Assembly: GCF_003008615.1 (NCBI RefSeq)
Contig: NZ_CP027657.1
Location: 5,456,001-5,520,000 of the forward strand
DNA from: Pseudomonas mendocina
GTDB lineage: Bacteria > Pseudomonadota > Gammaproteobacteria > Pseudomonadales > Pseudomonadaceae
Direction of reading: 5' to 3'
DNA: 64,000 nt
Position 1 is the stretch's first letter, and the number at the start of each line of letters is the position of its first letter. The translations under genes were made by a program, and so were the position numbers. The notes under the pieces were generated by a model. It was not told the origin of the DNA. It did no database searches and worked only from the letters and a program-made list of their open reading frames with translations. Of the stretch, positions 35,366 to 44,290 are shown piece after piece.

Positions 35366-36256
35366 TCAGAACGGCACGTCGCCCTGGATGGTCGTGCGGT
35401 GCATGCGTCGGCGCAGGTGACTCGGGCAACCAGTGGCCAGGTGGATCAGCGCACGGTTGTCCCAGAACACCATGTCGTGTGGTTGCCACTGGTGGCGGTA
35501 GATGAACTCGGGTCTGGCGCTGTGGGCATAGAGTTCGGCGAGAATCTGCCGGCTTTCATCCTCGGGAATATCGAGAATGTGGGTGGTGAAGTTCTCGTTG
35601 ACGAACAGGCCCTTGCGCCCGGTTTCCGGGTGGGTGCGCACCACCGGGTGAACGACCGACTTGACCTCGGCCAGCTGCGCCTCGGTCAGGGTCGGGCGGC
35701 GAATGCCGGCGAATACCTCATCGGCATAGCGCGCGGTGTAGGAATGCGCGGCGCGCTTGCCTTCGATGGCCTGGCGCAATTCGGCTGGCAGGGTTTCATA
35801 GGCCAGTTGCTGGCTGGCGAACAGCGTGTCGCCGCCCTCTTCCGGCAGCTCCTGGGCCAGCAGCATGGAGCCGAGGCTGGGGAACTCCTTGTAGGACAGG
35901 TCCGAGTGCCAGAACTTGCCGGCATCACCCAGGCCGATGGGCTGACCGTTCTCGACGATGTTGGAGATGATGAAGATTTCCGGGTGATCGGCCAGCAGGA
36001 ACTGCTTGAGCACATGGATCTGCAGCGGGCCGAAGCGGCGGCTGAAAGCAATCTGCTGCTCGGGGGTGATGCGCTGGTCACGAAACACCAGCAGGCCATG
36101 ATCCAGATGGGCGCGATGGACACGGGCGAAGTCTTCATCGCCGAGCGGCCGGGTCAGATCCAGACCGATGATCTCGGCGCCAACGGGCGCATCGAAGGGG
36201 CGAACTTCGAATGACTGTGCCGACGCCGCGGTGGTGGTATGGGCTACTGCCGACAT
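35366..36256 (-). CDS. TauD/TfdA-family 2-oxoglutarate-dependent dioxygenase
   Basis: 296 residues. The iron facial triad is visible: H117 and D119 in FWHSDLSYKE, and a distal histidine in RRMHRTTIQGD near the C-terminus, beside the arginines that bind 2-oxoglutarate. Family members hydroxylate taurine or alkyl sulfates so that sulfite or sulfate is released. I chose the second ATG (36256), which has GGAG 6 bases upstream, over 36268. Placed at the head of an AtsRBC-like importer operon, it resembles the atsK-atsRBC arrangement, but the substrate cannot be read from sequence. Confidence 0.85.
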   Translation of the reverse strand: MSAVAHTTTAASAQSFEVRPFDAPVGAEIIGLDLTRPLGDEDFARVHRAHLDHGLLVFRDQRITPEQQIAFSRRFGPLQIHVLKQFLLADHPEIFIISNIVENGQPIGLGDAGKFWHSDLSYKEFPSLGSMLLAQELPEEGGDTLFASQQLAYETLPAELRQAIEGKRAAHSYTARYADEVFAGIRRPTLTEAQLAEVKSVVHPVVRTHPETGRKGLFVNENFTTHILDIPEDESRQILAELYAHSARPEFIYRHQWQPHDMVFWDNRALIHLATGCPSHLRRRMHRTTIQGDVPF

Positions 36257-36277
36257 AGAAAACTCCATGCAAAGGCG

Positions 36278-36343
36278 CCAATCGGCGCATCACTTTGACC
36301 GGCCGAGGGTTCGGCCATGTGTTCAGTGCGGCGCGCCGATTGG
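36278..36343 (-). promoter_or_regulatory. Folded leader upstream of the TauD-family gene
   Basis: CCAATCGGCGC (36278-36288) is the exact complement of GCGCCGATTGG (36333-36343), an 11-bp outer stem. GGCCGA at 36301-36306 and TCGGCC at 36311-36316 form an inner hairpin. In RNA this gives a compact structure 20 to 90 bases before the start codon. A regulatory role is only a possibility. Confidence 0.35.
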
Positions 36344-36360
36344 TCGGCAGGTACGCATGG

Positions 36361-36420
36361 ATTTGAACTTTATAGGTATAAGAAAATTAATTTAAATACC
36401 GATTAGTCATATTCATATGA
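36361..36420 (-). promoter_or_regulatory. AT-rich promoter of the TauD-family operon
   Basis: On the minus strand an A+T block ends in ATTTTCTTATACCTATAAAG (complement of 36368-36387). It shares ATTTTCTTATACC with the dcyD upstream region (27946-27960). TATAAAG is a likely -10 element about 110 bases before the gene. Confidence 0.45.
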
Positions 36421-36424
36421 CCCA

Positions 36425-37189
36425 TCAGCGACTCGCGCCATGACTCCAGCGCGCATACAGCGAACGTGCCGCGGTGTCGAGGCAGAAACCCAGCACGCCG
36501 ATCAGCAACACCATGGCCATCAGCTCCGAATAGGCCAGGCGGTCACGGGTATCGAGGATGTAGTAGCCAAGACCGGCGCTGACACCGAGCATCTCGCACG
36601 GCACCAGCACGATCCATAGAATGCCGATGGCCAGGCGCACGCCGGTGAGCACATGACCGAGCACACCGGGCACGATCACTCGACGCAGGGTTTCCCAACG
36701 CGTGGCGCTTAGGCTGCGTGCCAGCTGCAGCCAGCGCGCATCCAGCGCCTTCACCCCGGCGGCGGTGTTGAGCAGGATCGGCCACACGGCGGCGAAGGCC
36801 AGCAGGAAGTAGATCGGCTGGTCGCCAACGCCCATCACCATCACGGCAATCGGCATCCACGACAGCGGCGAAATCATGCGCAGGAACTGGAAGGCCGGCG
36901 TGGTCGCCCACTCCAGGTTGCGCCAACTGCCCACCAGCAACCCCAGCGGCACGCCGATCAGCAGCGCCAGGCCAAGGCCGATGAAGATGCGCTTGAGGCT
37001 GACCAGCACGTGCTCGAACAGCTCCGGCCGCTGCAGCAGTTCGACCAGGCTGGCCAGCGTGGCCTGGGGCGTGAACAACGCCACCAGGCCTTCGCCACTG
37101 CTGAACAGCGCCAGCAGCAACCACCACAGCAGGAACAGACCGAGCAGCCCGGCCAGGCCGAGCCCCCAGCTTTTCAGCGAGGTGCTCAC
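36425..37189 (-). CDS. ABC transporter permease, SsuC/TauC type
   Basis: 254 residues with about six membrane helices. FLRMISPLSWMPIAVMVMGV and the loop LQLARSLSATRWETLRRVIV are standard for the sulfonate/nitrate permease family. It overlaps the binding-protein gene by four bases (37186-37189). It is the last gene of the operon 40230 to 36425 (monooxygenase, ATPase, binding protein, permease). Confidence 0.88.
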   Translation of the reverse strand: MSTSLKSWGLGLAGLLGLFLLWWLLLALFSSGEGLVALFTPQATLASLVELLQRPELFEHVLVSLKRIFIGLGLALLIGVPLGLLVGSWRNLEWATTPAFQFLRMISPLSWMPIAVMVMGVGDQPIYFLLAFAAVWPILLNTAAGVKALDARWLQLARSLSATRWETLRRVIVPGVLGHVLTGVRLAIGILWIVLVPCEMLGVSAGLGYYILDTRDRLAYSELMAMVLLIGVLGFCLDTAARSLYARWSHGASR

Positions 37190-38385
37190 ACCGCGATCTC
37201 CTCGACGCGCTCGAAGCTCGAAGGCGCACCGAAGGCCTTGAGCCCGCCGACGGCTTCGATGGCGGTGCGTACGAAGCGATCGTCCACCAGATCGCGCGCC
37301 GTGGCAGCCGGGTCGAGATCGGCGAGGAAGCGGCTGTTGCCTTCGATCAGGGTGTTCTTCAGGCGCTTGACCAGTTCCTCGGTGTAGCTGGGAAAGGGAT
37401 ACGGCTGGAAGTCAATACGCTTGTCGGCCCAGTCCCCATGCTGGATCGCGCCGCTGGCCAGGTAGGCGTCACGTTCGCTGGCAGCCGGCGCCAGCACCCG
37501 GCCGAGCACGTCCGGTGTATGGGGCGTGTAGCGATTGGCACCGTCCTTGGACAGCAGCTGAGCCGCCTCCGCGCGGTTGTCGCGCGTCCACAGTTGCGCC
37601 TTGACGATGGCGTTGACCACCTTTTGCGACCACTCGGGGCGGTTGTTCAGGTCGTGCTCGTGCATGAACACCACGCAGCAGGCATGGTTGCGCCACACAT
37701 CGCCGGTAAAACGCTGGATGCGCCCGACCTTGAGGTTCTCGGCCAGGGCATTGAACGGTTCGGCGACGATGTAGCCGGCGATGCGCTTGCTGGCCAGGGC
37801 CGGCGGCATGTCCGAGGGCGGCAGCACCACCAGGTTGACCTCGTTGGCGGCGATGCTGGCGTTGGCCGCCTTGCTCACCGGGGTCAGACCGCTGTCGCGC
37901 AGCAGTTGTTGCACCACCACGTTGTGGATCGAGTACCAGAACGGAATGGCGATGGATTGCCCGCCGAGCTGCTTCACATCCTCGATGCCCGGCGCCACGG
38001 TCAGACCCGAACCACCGACGTGGTTCCATGCCACCACCTTGGCCGGCACCTTGCTGCCGTAGCGCGCCCAAACGGTCATCGGCGACAGCAGGTGGATGAC
38101 GTTGACCTGGCCGGAGATGAACGCCTCGATTACCTGCGCCCAGCTGCGCAGCAATACCGGACGCTCGGACTGGATGCCCTCGGCCTCGAACAGGCCGTTG
38201 TTATGTGCCACCAGCAAGGGCGTGGCGTCGGTGATCGGCAGGTAGCCGATGCGCACAGGCGCGTCCGGCTCGCTGACGGCACGCGCCTGCAGGCTGGTCA
38301 ATAGTGGGAAGGCACCGGCTGCGGTGAGCAGGCCAGTCAGTTTGATGAAGTCACGACGAGTATGAGTGGGATCGTCCAGGCACAT
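37186..38385 (-). CDS. ABC substrate-binding protein with Tat signal (CmpA/NrtA/SsuA type)
   Basis: 399 residues from ATG 38385. The N-terminus carries a twin-arginine signal, THTRRDFIKLTGLLTAAGAF, so export should be by Tat in folded form, unusual for sulfonate binding proteins and common for nitrate/bicarbonate-type relatives. VRIGYLPITDATPLLVAHNN opens the binding domain. It overlaps the ATPase gene by 35 bp and the permease gene by 4 bp. The ligand is unknown but sits in an organosulfur context. Confidence 0.83.
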   Translation of the reverse strand: MCLDDPTHTRRDFIKLTGLLTAAGAFPLLTSLQARAVSEPDAPVRIGYLPITDATPLLVAHNNGLFEAEGIQSERPVLLRSWAQVIEAFISGQVNVIHLLSPMTVWARYGSKVPAKVVAWNHVGGSGLTVAPGIEDVKQLGGQSIAIPFWYSIHNVVVQQLLRDSGLTPVSKAANASIAANEVNLVVLPPSDMPPALASKRIAGYIVAEPFNALAENLKVGRIQRFTGDVWRNHACCVVFMHEHDLNNRPEWSQKVVNAIVKAQLWTRDNRAEAAQLLSKDGANRYTPHTPDVLGRVLAPAASERDAYLASGAIQHGDWADKRIDFQPYPFPSYTEELVKRLKNTLIEGNSRFLADLDPAATARDLVDDRFVRTAIEAVGGLKAFGAPSSFERVEEIAV

Positions 38386-39169
38386 GGCAGGGCTCCAGCG
38401 GTTCGATTGAATGTCCGTTGTTGCGGCTCGCCCGCCGTAGGGTTTTGAGGATGTCGACGCGCAGGGCGCCAAGCTCATCGACCAGGTCAGCGCGTGGCTG
38501 CGGCAGGTCGATGTGCCACTGATCGAGCGTGTGCGCCGGGGTGCCACCCAGTAGCAGGATACGATCGGACAGCAGCAGCGCTTCATCGATGTCATGGGTG
38601 ATCAGCACGGCAGCGGTCTGCCGCTCGCGGATCAGGTTCAACAGTAGCTGTTGCATGTCGGCGCGGGTCACTTCGTCCAGTGCGCCGAAGGGTTCGTCGA
38701 GCAGCAGTACGTGCGGCTCGCGGGCCAGGCAGCGGGCTAGCGCGGTGCGCTGGGCCATGCCGCCGGAGAGTTCGCTGGGGTAGCGCTCGCGGGCGTGGGA
38801 AAGATCCACTGCAGCAATCGCCTGGTCGATCAGCGCCTGACGCTGTGCACCGGTGCGGCTCGGTTGACGGGCGAAATCCAGGCCGAAGCCGACGTTCTGC
38901 TCCAGGCTCAACCAGGGCAGCAGCGACGGATCCTGAAAGGCCACCGCCACCCGTGGGTGCGGCCCGTTCAGCGCCTCGCCGAACAACTCCACCCTGCCCT
39001 GCTGCGCCGCCTGCAAGCCTGCCAGCACGCGCAGCAGGCTGGACTTGCCCACCCCGCTGGGGCCAAGAATGCTGACCAGCTCGCCGGCACGCAGCTCCAG
39101 CTGGAAACCTTCCAGCACGCTGCGCTGGGCGTAGCCCAGGCTGATGTCACGCGCGTGCAGGACGCTCAT
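38351..39169 (-). CDS. ssuB: ABC transporter ATP-binding protein, SsuB type
   Basis: 272 residues. Walker A GPSGVGKS, signature LSGGMAQRTALARCL, Walker B VLLLDEPFGALDE and LITHDIDEALLLSDRILLLG are all intact. It overlaps the ACAD-like gene by four bases and the binding-protein gene by 35 bp. The last 30 residues extend beyond the ABC fold and are poorly conserved; they are encoded in the overlap. The ssuB name reflects family, not proven substrate. Confidence 0.85.
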   Translation of the reverse strand: MSVLHARDISLGYAQRSVLEGFQLELRAGELVSILGPSGVGKSSLLRVLAGLQAAQQGRVELFGEALNGPHPRVAVAFQDPSLLPWLSLEQNVGFGLDFARQPSRTGAQRQALIDQAIAAVDLSHARERYPSELSGGMAQRTALARCLAREPHVLLLDEPFGALDEVTRADMQQLLLNLIRERQTAAVLITHDIDEALLLSDRILLLGGTPAHTLDQWHIDLPQPRADLVDELGALRVDILKTLRRASRNNGHSIEPLEPCHVPGRSHSYSS

Positions 39170-40230
39170 GCCGCCAGCTCGCCGTGCTTGCGCAGTTCAC
39201 TGCGCAACTGCACCAGGCTCGGCGTGACCACCGGCACGAAGGCCGACTCACGCAGACGCCGGGCAAAACCGCTGCCATGCACCTGCAGGTAGGCCTTGCC
39301 GCCGCTGGCCTGCAGCTCCAGTTGCACCGCCTCGGCCGCCACCTGGGCCAGACCGATACGGATCTTGAACAGCGGCACCGGGCCGGCGGCGAAATGGCCG
39401 TGTTTCAAACCATCGCGTAGCGCGCGCTCAAGCCCTTTCAGTTCGCCTTCGAGCACCTGCCACTCGCCTTCCAGCACCGAGCGGCCATCGCCCAGCCGCG
39501 CCTTGGCTTCCGCCAGGGAGCGCCGCGCCAGGCCAATCGACAGCCCACACTGCAACCCGAGGAAGGCCGGGCGCACACGCGGCAGGTAACTGCGCGCATC
39601 GGCGGCGATCAGCCAATCTCGGCCGAGTGTTGCACCTTCGATACGAATCGCAGCGGTGTTGCTCGATTGCAGGCCCAGCAGTTGCAGGTCGTCGCTGCGC
39701 ACCAGTCCCGGCAAGTCATCCGGCAGCGCCGCCACGAAGGGCTGCGCGCCCGGCAGGTCGATGGCGGCGGCCACCGTGAAACCACTCTTGCGCAGGTTGG
39801 TGACCCACGGCAATTGGCCGCCCAGTCGCCAGCCATCGCCTTGCGCCTGGGCCACCACGCCCAGTTGCTCGATACCGGAAAGAAACTTCATGGCGTTGGA
39901 CAGGCCGGTGGCGCCGGCCTTGCGCCCGCCGAGCAGATCACCCAGCAGGCGTTCGCGCAGACCGACGTTGTCGCTCTGCAGCAAGTACTCGATAAAGGCG
40001 CGCTGGCCCCAGAGGACGAACGCGGCGGTCAGCGAGTGGCTGGCGACCTGGGCGATGGCTTCGACGCCATCGGTCACGTCGCCACCGGCACCGCCCAGCT
40101 CGGGTGCGATACCGTGGCGCAGTACATCGGCGGCGGCCAGTTGGTCGAGCAGGGTTTCGCCGTCGAGCTGGCCCCGGTCGAGTGCATCGGCCTGAGCGTC
40201 CAGCCATTGGCGCAACGAGTGATCGAGCAT
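39166..40230 (-). CDS. Acyl-CoA-dehydrogenase-fold flavin monooxygenase (SfnB/DszC-like)
   Basis: 354 residues from ATG 40230, with AGGAG about 10 bases upstream. Shorter and more diverged than the SfnB-like enzymes elsewhere in the window. Recognisable are LAAADVLRHGIAPELGGAGG, SHSLTAAFVLWGQRAFIEYL and LGLQCGLSIGLARRSLAEAK. Being first in an operon with an SsuBAC-like importer, it probably acts on the imported compound as a two-component monooxygenase. A true fatty acid or acyl-CoA role is unlikely here but not excluded. Confidence 0.75.
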   Translation of the reverse strand: MLDHSLRQWLDAQADALDRGQLDGETLLDQLAAADVLRHGIAPELGGAGGDVTDGVEAIAQVASHSLTAAFVLWGQRAFIEYLLQSDNVGLRERLLGDLLGGRKAGATGLSNAMKFLSGIEQLGVVAQAQGDGWRLGGQLPWVTNLRKSGFTVAAAIDLPGAQPFVAALPDDLPGLVRSDDLQLLGLQSSNTAAIRIEGATLGRDWLIAADARSYLPRVRPAFLGLQCGLSIGLARRSLAEAKARLGDGRSVLEGEWQVLEGELKGLERALRDGLKHGHFAAGPVPLFKIRIGLAQVAAEAVQLELQASGGKAYLQVHGSGFARRLRESAFVPVVTPSLVQLRSELRKHGELAA

Positions 40231-40257
40231 GCGGTCGGTCTCCTTCAAGGCCGGTTC

Positions 40258-40818
40258 TCAGGCCTCGGCCTGTTCCCAGCGATAGCGCGCAAGCTCGGGG
40301 TTGAGCGGCGTGTGGGCAAAACTGTTGGCAAAGTTGCACAGGGTCGCCAGGCTCACGCCGAGGATCACCTCCAGCGCCTGGCCCTCTTCGAATCCCGCCT
40401 CCTTGAACGCCTGGTACTCGGCATCGCTGACGTTGCCACGAGTGGCGATCACCGCTCGGGTGAAGGCGGCCAGGGCCTCGTAACGGGCATTGGGCAACTC
40501 GCCACGGGCACGCAGCGCCTCGACCACCTCGGCCGGTAACCTGGCCTTGTTCTGGGCCACCGCCGTATGGCCTGCCACGCAGAAACTGCAGCCATGGGTG
40601 GTGGCAGCAATCAGCTGAATCACCTCGCGCTCGGCCAGGCCGAGACTGGCCTTGCCATTGAGTGCGGAGACGGTGACATAGGTTTCCAGGGCAGCCGGCG
40701 CATTGGCCAGAACAGCCAACAGATTGGGAATGAAACCCGAGTTGTTCAGGGCGTTCTGCAGGAACGGACGGGCTTCTTGCGGGGCCGATTCAAGAGTCTG
40801 TAGGGTGACGCGAGACAT
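40258..40818 (-). CDS. AhpD/carboxymuconolactone-decarboxylase-family peroxidase-like protein
   Basis: 186 residues with the AhpD-type redox motif: C77 and C80 in HGCSFCVAGH plus H84 and an upstream glutamate in the AEREVIQ helix. Such proteins act as alkylhydroperoxide reductases or thiol-disulfide oxidoreductases. AGGAG precedes the start. The 27-bp gap to the monooxygenase gene suggests one operon, in which the protein could clear peroxide produced by uncoupled flavin monooxygenases. It is divergent from an AraC-type regulator. Confidence 0.83.
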   Translation of the reverse strand: MSRVTLQTLESAPQEARPFLQNALNNSGFIPNLLAVLANAPAALETYVTVSALNGKASLGLAEREVIQLIAATTHGCSFCVAGHTAVAQNKARLPAEVVEALRARGELPNARYEALAAFTRAVIATRGNVSDAEYQAFKEAGFEEGQALEVILGVSLATLCNFANSFAHTPLNPELARYRWEQAEA

Positions 40819-40921
40819 GGTTCATCTCCTAACCAAGAGGTGTGGCACTATTGTCTTGGTTATAAAAATCGTGAGCCATATTCTAAAGTCGCGTTCACTT
40901 GCTCCTGAGTCTTTCCATTAG

Positions 40922-41827
40922 ATGAATTCTTCCACTGCCCCTTTTGAATGGTTATTAGACAGTCTGGAACTGGACGCCAGCCTGTTCCATGTCGGCCGTT
41001 ACTGCGGCAGTTGGCAGGCCAGCACTCACGGCCTGGCGCGCGCCAGCTTCCACCTGCTGGTTCAGGGCGAGTGCTGGCTGCACCTGCACGAACGCGAACA
41101 GAGCATCGCCCTGCACAGCGGCGACGCCGTGTTCCTGCTGCGCGACCTGCCCTACCGGCTATCCGACGCGGCCTCGCCCGAACAGGCGCAGTGCAACCCA
41201 CGCATCGCCATGCAGGCACTGGACGCCAGCGCGCGTGATGGCGTGAGCCTGGTCTGCGGCTTCTTCCATTTCCGTCCAGGGCTGAGCAGCCTGATCATCG
41301 ACGCCCTGCCCGATCACCTGATCCTGCGCGCAGGAGAGCCAGGTTCCAGCGCTGCACGGCGGCTGTTCGAACTGATCATGGAGGAATGCTCACGCAACGA
41401 AGGCCCGGCCGGCGCCCTGCTGGAGCGCCTCAGCCACCTGCTGTTTCTCTATGTGCTGCGCGAACAGAGCCAGGCCGTGGCCGACCTCGGCGGGCTGCTG
41501 GGCCTGGCCCGCCACCCGCAATTCGCCGCCCTGCTCGAACGCCTGATCGCCCAACCCCAGCAGGTCTGGCCGCTGGAACAGATGGCCGAATTGACCGGGC
41601 TGTCGCGCTCGGCCTTCTGCAAGCGCTTCCAGGAGCTGGCCGGCACCTCGCCCGGCCATGTGCTGCTGAGCCTGCGCATGCGCCAGGCCTGCCGCCTGCT
41701 GCAACAAGGCCAACCGGTCGCCGAGGCAGCCGACGCCTGCGGCTACCAGTCGGTAGCCGCCTTTACACGGGCATTCAGCAAGGTGGTCGGGGTGTTGCCG
41801 GGGGCGTATCGGAAGCAATTTGGGTGA
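40922..41827 (+). CDS. AraC-family transcriptional regulator with cupin sensing domain
   Basis: 301 residues. The N-terminal half (about 1-180) is a cupin-type effector domain with HLLVQGECWLHLHEREQSIA-like strands. The C-terminal 100 residues hold two helix-turn-helix motifs (LEQMAELTGLSRSAFCKRFQ, ADACGYQSVAAFTRAFSKVV). It is divergent from the AhpD-like gene with a 103-bp gap, the usual layout for a regulator and its target. The start has no obvious ribosome-binding site. Confidence 0.87.
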   Translation: MNSSTAPFEWLLDSLELDASLFHVGRYCGSWQASTHGLARASFHLLVQGECWLHLHEREQSIALHSGDAVFLLRDLPYRLSDAASPEQAQCNPRIAMQALDASARDGVSLVCGFFHFRPGLSSLIIDALPDHLILRAGEPGSSAARRLFELIMEECSRNEGPAGALLERLSHLLFLYVLREQSQAVADLGGLLGLARHPQFAALLERLIAQPQQVWPLEQMAELTGLSRSAFCKRFQELAGTSPGHVLLSLRMRQACRLLQQGQPVAEAADACGYQSVAAFTRAFSKVVGVLPGAYRKQFG

Positions 41828-42009
41828 GCGGCAGCTCAAGGCAATAGACAGACGTCGCTCCAGGCACAGGAGCAAAGGCGGTGCTGCAGGCTTGAAGGTT
41901 TGGACGATCGGATATCCCGAAGCATGCAACGGCATCGGGAACATCCCGAGAGAGCCAGGGAAGCGGCGAACCCTGGGCTCGCCGTCATTCAGTTGATTGC
42001 CATCGTCGC
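41828..42009. other. Intergenic gap between convergent genes
   Basis: 182 bp between the AraC-type and SDR genes, which converge. No terminator-like hairpin with a T-run was recognised. Confidence 0.4.
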
Positions 42010-42792
42010 TTACAGCGTCGATATCGTGCCGCCGTCGATACGGTGCTCGGAGCCAGAGATCGAGGCGGCTCGGGGGGACGCCAGGAAGACGATCAGATCA
42101 GCCACCTCCTGAGGCTTGGCCGGCCTACCCAGGGGGATTCCGCCTATCGCCTCCATAACGATTCGTTTCCCTCCTTCGTAGTCGGTTCCCGCTTGCTCAG
42201 CGAGCCGCTCTGCAAACCTTACGGACGCCTCGGTCTCTATCCACCCAGGTGCGACGCTCAGCACACGAACCCCTTTAGGCGTTACCTCTCTCGCAAGGGA
42301 CTTGCTGTAGGTGGTGAGCGCTGCCTTGGCGGCGGCGTAGGCTGTAGTGGACTCGGGGAGAGGCATCATGCGCTGGATCGAACTTACATGGATGATGACG
42401 CCCGCCCCCTGCGTCAGCATGGATGGCAGCAGCGCGCGATCCAGGCGTACGGCAGGCATCAGATTCAAGTTCAGCTCTGCCAGCCAATGCTCATCACTGA
42501 GGGCGGCAAAGCCACCACCTGGAGCGCTTGAACCACCGACCACGTTTATCACGATATCGACACCGCCCCAGCTCTCGAGGACAGTCTGCGCGAGGCGAGC
42601 GACACCTTGTGCCGTCGTCAGATCGGCAGCGATATAGGTGACGCCGTCCACAGATGGTACTGACACGTCGCGCGCCGATGTCGCCACCCGGGCGCCAGCC
42701 TCCACGAGGATCTGCACGACAGCAGCGCCAAGCCCCATCGTGCCGCCGGTGACCACAGCGCGCAGGCCATTGAGTTGCAAGTCGAAGCTCAT
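42010..42792 (-). CDS. Short-chain dehydrogenase/reductase
   Basis: 260 residues, classical SDR. Cofactor loop VTGGTMGLGAAVVQ near residue 15, NVVGGSSAPGG in place of the usual NNAG, and catalytic Y in TTAYAAAKAALTTYSKSLAR (YxxxK). The C-terminus GSEHRIDGGTISTL matches family. It overlaps the SnoaL-like gene by four bases. No sulfur link is seen; the substrate is unknown. Confidence 0.87.
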   Translation of the reverse strand: MSFDLQLNGLRAVVTGGTMGLGAAVVQILVEAGARVATSARDVSVPSVDGVTYIAADLTTAQGVARLAQTVLESWGGVDIVINVVGGSSAPGGGFAALSDEHWLAELNLNLMPAVRLDRALLPSMLTQGAGVIIHVSSIQRMMPLPESTTAYAAAKAALTTYSKSLAREVTPKGVRVLSVAPGWIETEASVRFAERLAEQAGTDYEGGKRIVMEAIGGIPLGRPAKPQEVADLIVFLASPRAASISGSEHRIDGGTISTL

Positions 42793-43115
42793 GCCGTGAT
42801 CTCCAGCGATGCGATCAGGCCGCGCTCAAGACGAAAGCGGTACGACAGAACGATCGGGCTACCAGGGAAGTTGCCGCTGACGTTGGCGCGGACGAGTTGC
42901 AATCCGTCCTCTTGCTCAATGGCAAAGGGCACGCTCGTCGCGCTGTACTTGGCCGACGCCTCGGCCATAAAGGCCTTGATGGCGTTGATACCCGTGTAGG
43001 TGTGACCGTCGTCCTTCATCACGGCTTGCGCCGTGAAGCAATGCACCAGGGCTTCAGGATTGTGTTCGGCGGCGAAGTACACAGCGATGGGCTCGGGCAG
43101 GGTCAAGCTAGGCAT
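42789..43115 (-). CDS. SnoaL/NTF2-like small protein
   Basis: 108 residues with the cone-shaped NTF2-like pattern: VYFAAEHNPEALVHCFTAQA, VMKDDGHTYTGINAIKAFMA and a final SYRFRLERGLIASLEI strand. Such proteins are small isomerases, hydrolases or ligand carriers. Forms a two-gene operon with the SDR, divergent from a LysR gene that probably controls it. Confidence 0.8.
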   Translation of the reverse strand: MPSLTLPEPIAVYFAAEHNPEALVHCFTAQAVMKDDGHTYTGINAIKAFMAEASAKYSATSVPFAIEQEDGLQLVRANVSGNFPGSPIVLSYRFRLERGLIASLEITA

Positions 43116-43217
43116 GTTGTCAGCTCCATAGGGTCGGTGACAGCCCTAGGATGCGTACCGGACAGAATTAACTGAATCACCTAGAATCGGCATTGGCTAT
43201 GTAGAGAAAAATGCACA

Positions 43218-44147
43218 ATGCGCGGATCCGAATTTGCTGAGCTAAAAGCCTTCGTGGCCATCGTCGAACGCCAAAGCTTCGCCCGCGCAGCAGAGCATCT
43301 GGGTCTCTCGCCCTCCGCGCTCAGCCAGACCATTCGGCAACTCGAAACTCGCCTTGGCACACGCCTGCTCAATCGCACCACCCGCAGCGTCGCGCCCTCG
43401 ACGAGTGGCGAACAGCTCTACAACCGCATTGCTCCCTTGTTTCGAGAGATGGCTGTTGCCGTCGCTGAAGCCAGTGAGGCAACAGGGCAGATAAGCGGAA
43501 CGCTTCGTATCAATACGCCAGGGATCGCCGCCAGAACCCTCATCGCCCCCCGGCTGGCACGCTTCCACCAGGCATACCCTGATGTGCTGCTCGACATCGT
43601 GGTCGACGATGCACTGGCCGATATCGTGCTTGGCCGTTTTGATGCGGGCATCCGTATGGGTGGCCGGCTGGAGAAGGACATGGTGGCCGTCCGCCTCACC
43701 CCGGATCTGAACATGGTCGCCGTGGCATCTCCGGATTACCTCGCACATCGAGGCACACCCCAGTCACCTGCCGAGTTGCAGGATCATGCCTGTATCAACT
43801 GGCGACTGCAGATGGACGGCAGGCCCTATCGCTGGGAGTTCCAGGAACGGGGACAGCCGCTGGAAGTGGCGGTCGATGGCCCCGTCGTCACCAATCACCC
43901 CGACATAGGCATCGCTGCCGCTCTACAAGGGCTCGGCATTGCCTATCATTTCGAGAGAGAAGCCGTGGGTGAGCTTCTGGCCCAGGGACGACTGATCCAG
44001 GTCCTTGCTGACTGGTCGATCTCGCGTCCAGGGCTGTTCCTCTATTACCCGAATAGACAACACCGGCCAGCCGCCCTCGGTGCATTCATCGACTGTCTAT
44101 TGGATCGCAACCTGTTCGATCAGCCCTGCTCCGCGTCCCCTCGATGA
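43218..44147 (+). CDS. LysR-family transcriptional regulator
   Basis: 309 residues. N-terminal HTH (ELKAFVAIVERQSFARAAEH, LSQTIRQLETRLGTRLLNRT) and a C-terminal effector-binding domain. It is of the group often placed opposite small oxidoreductase operons. It lies 102 bp from the SnoaL-like gene, divergent. The likely target is the SDR/SnoaL pair. Confidence 0.87.
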   Translation: MRGSEFAELKAFVAIVERQSFARAAEHLGLSPSALSQTIRQLETRLGTRLLNRTTRSVAPSTSGEQLYNRIAPLFREMAVAVAEASEATGQISGTLRINTPGIAARTLIAPRLARFHQAYPDVLLDIVVDDALADIVLGRFDAGIRMGGRLEKDMVAVRLTPDLNMVAVASPDYLAHRGTPQSPAELQDHACINWRLQMDGRPYRWEFQERGQPLEVAVDGPVVTNHPDIGIAAALQGLGIAYHFEREAVGELLAQGRLIQVLADWSISRPGLFLYYPNRQHRPAALGAFIDCLLDRNLFDQPCSASPR

Positions 44148-44290
44148 TAAGCGCAAGGCAAAGGGCGCGGCGGTAGCTTTTGAGCGCTGGTTTTACTGTC
44201 GACACCGTAACGCGGCCGAACTTAATTCCTGGCCATGGACTGTTGTTAGCCGATAGCGTCCGGTCGAGATAGGCAGAAATCGGCCATTAA

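Noticed and set aside
38386..38595. N-terminal extension of the Tat-type binding protein
   Set aside because: The extra residues lie inside the ATPase gene in another frame, whereas ATG 38385 has GGAG upstream and starts a good Tat signal.
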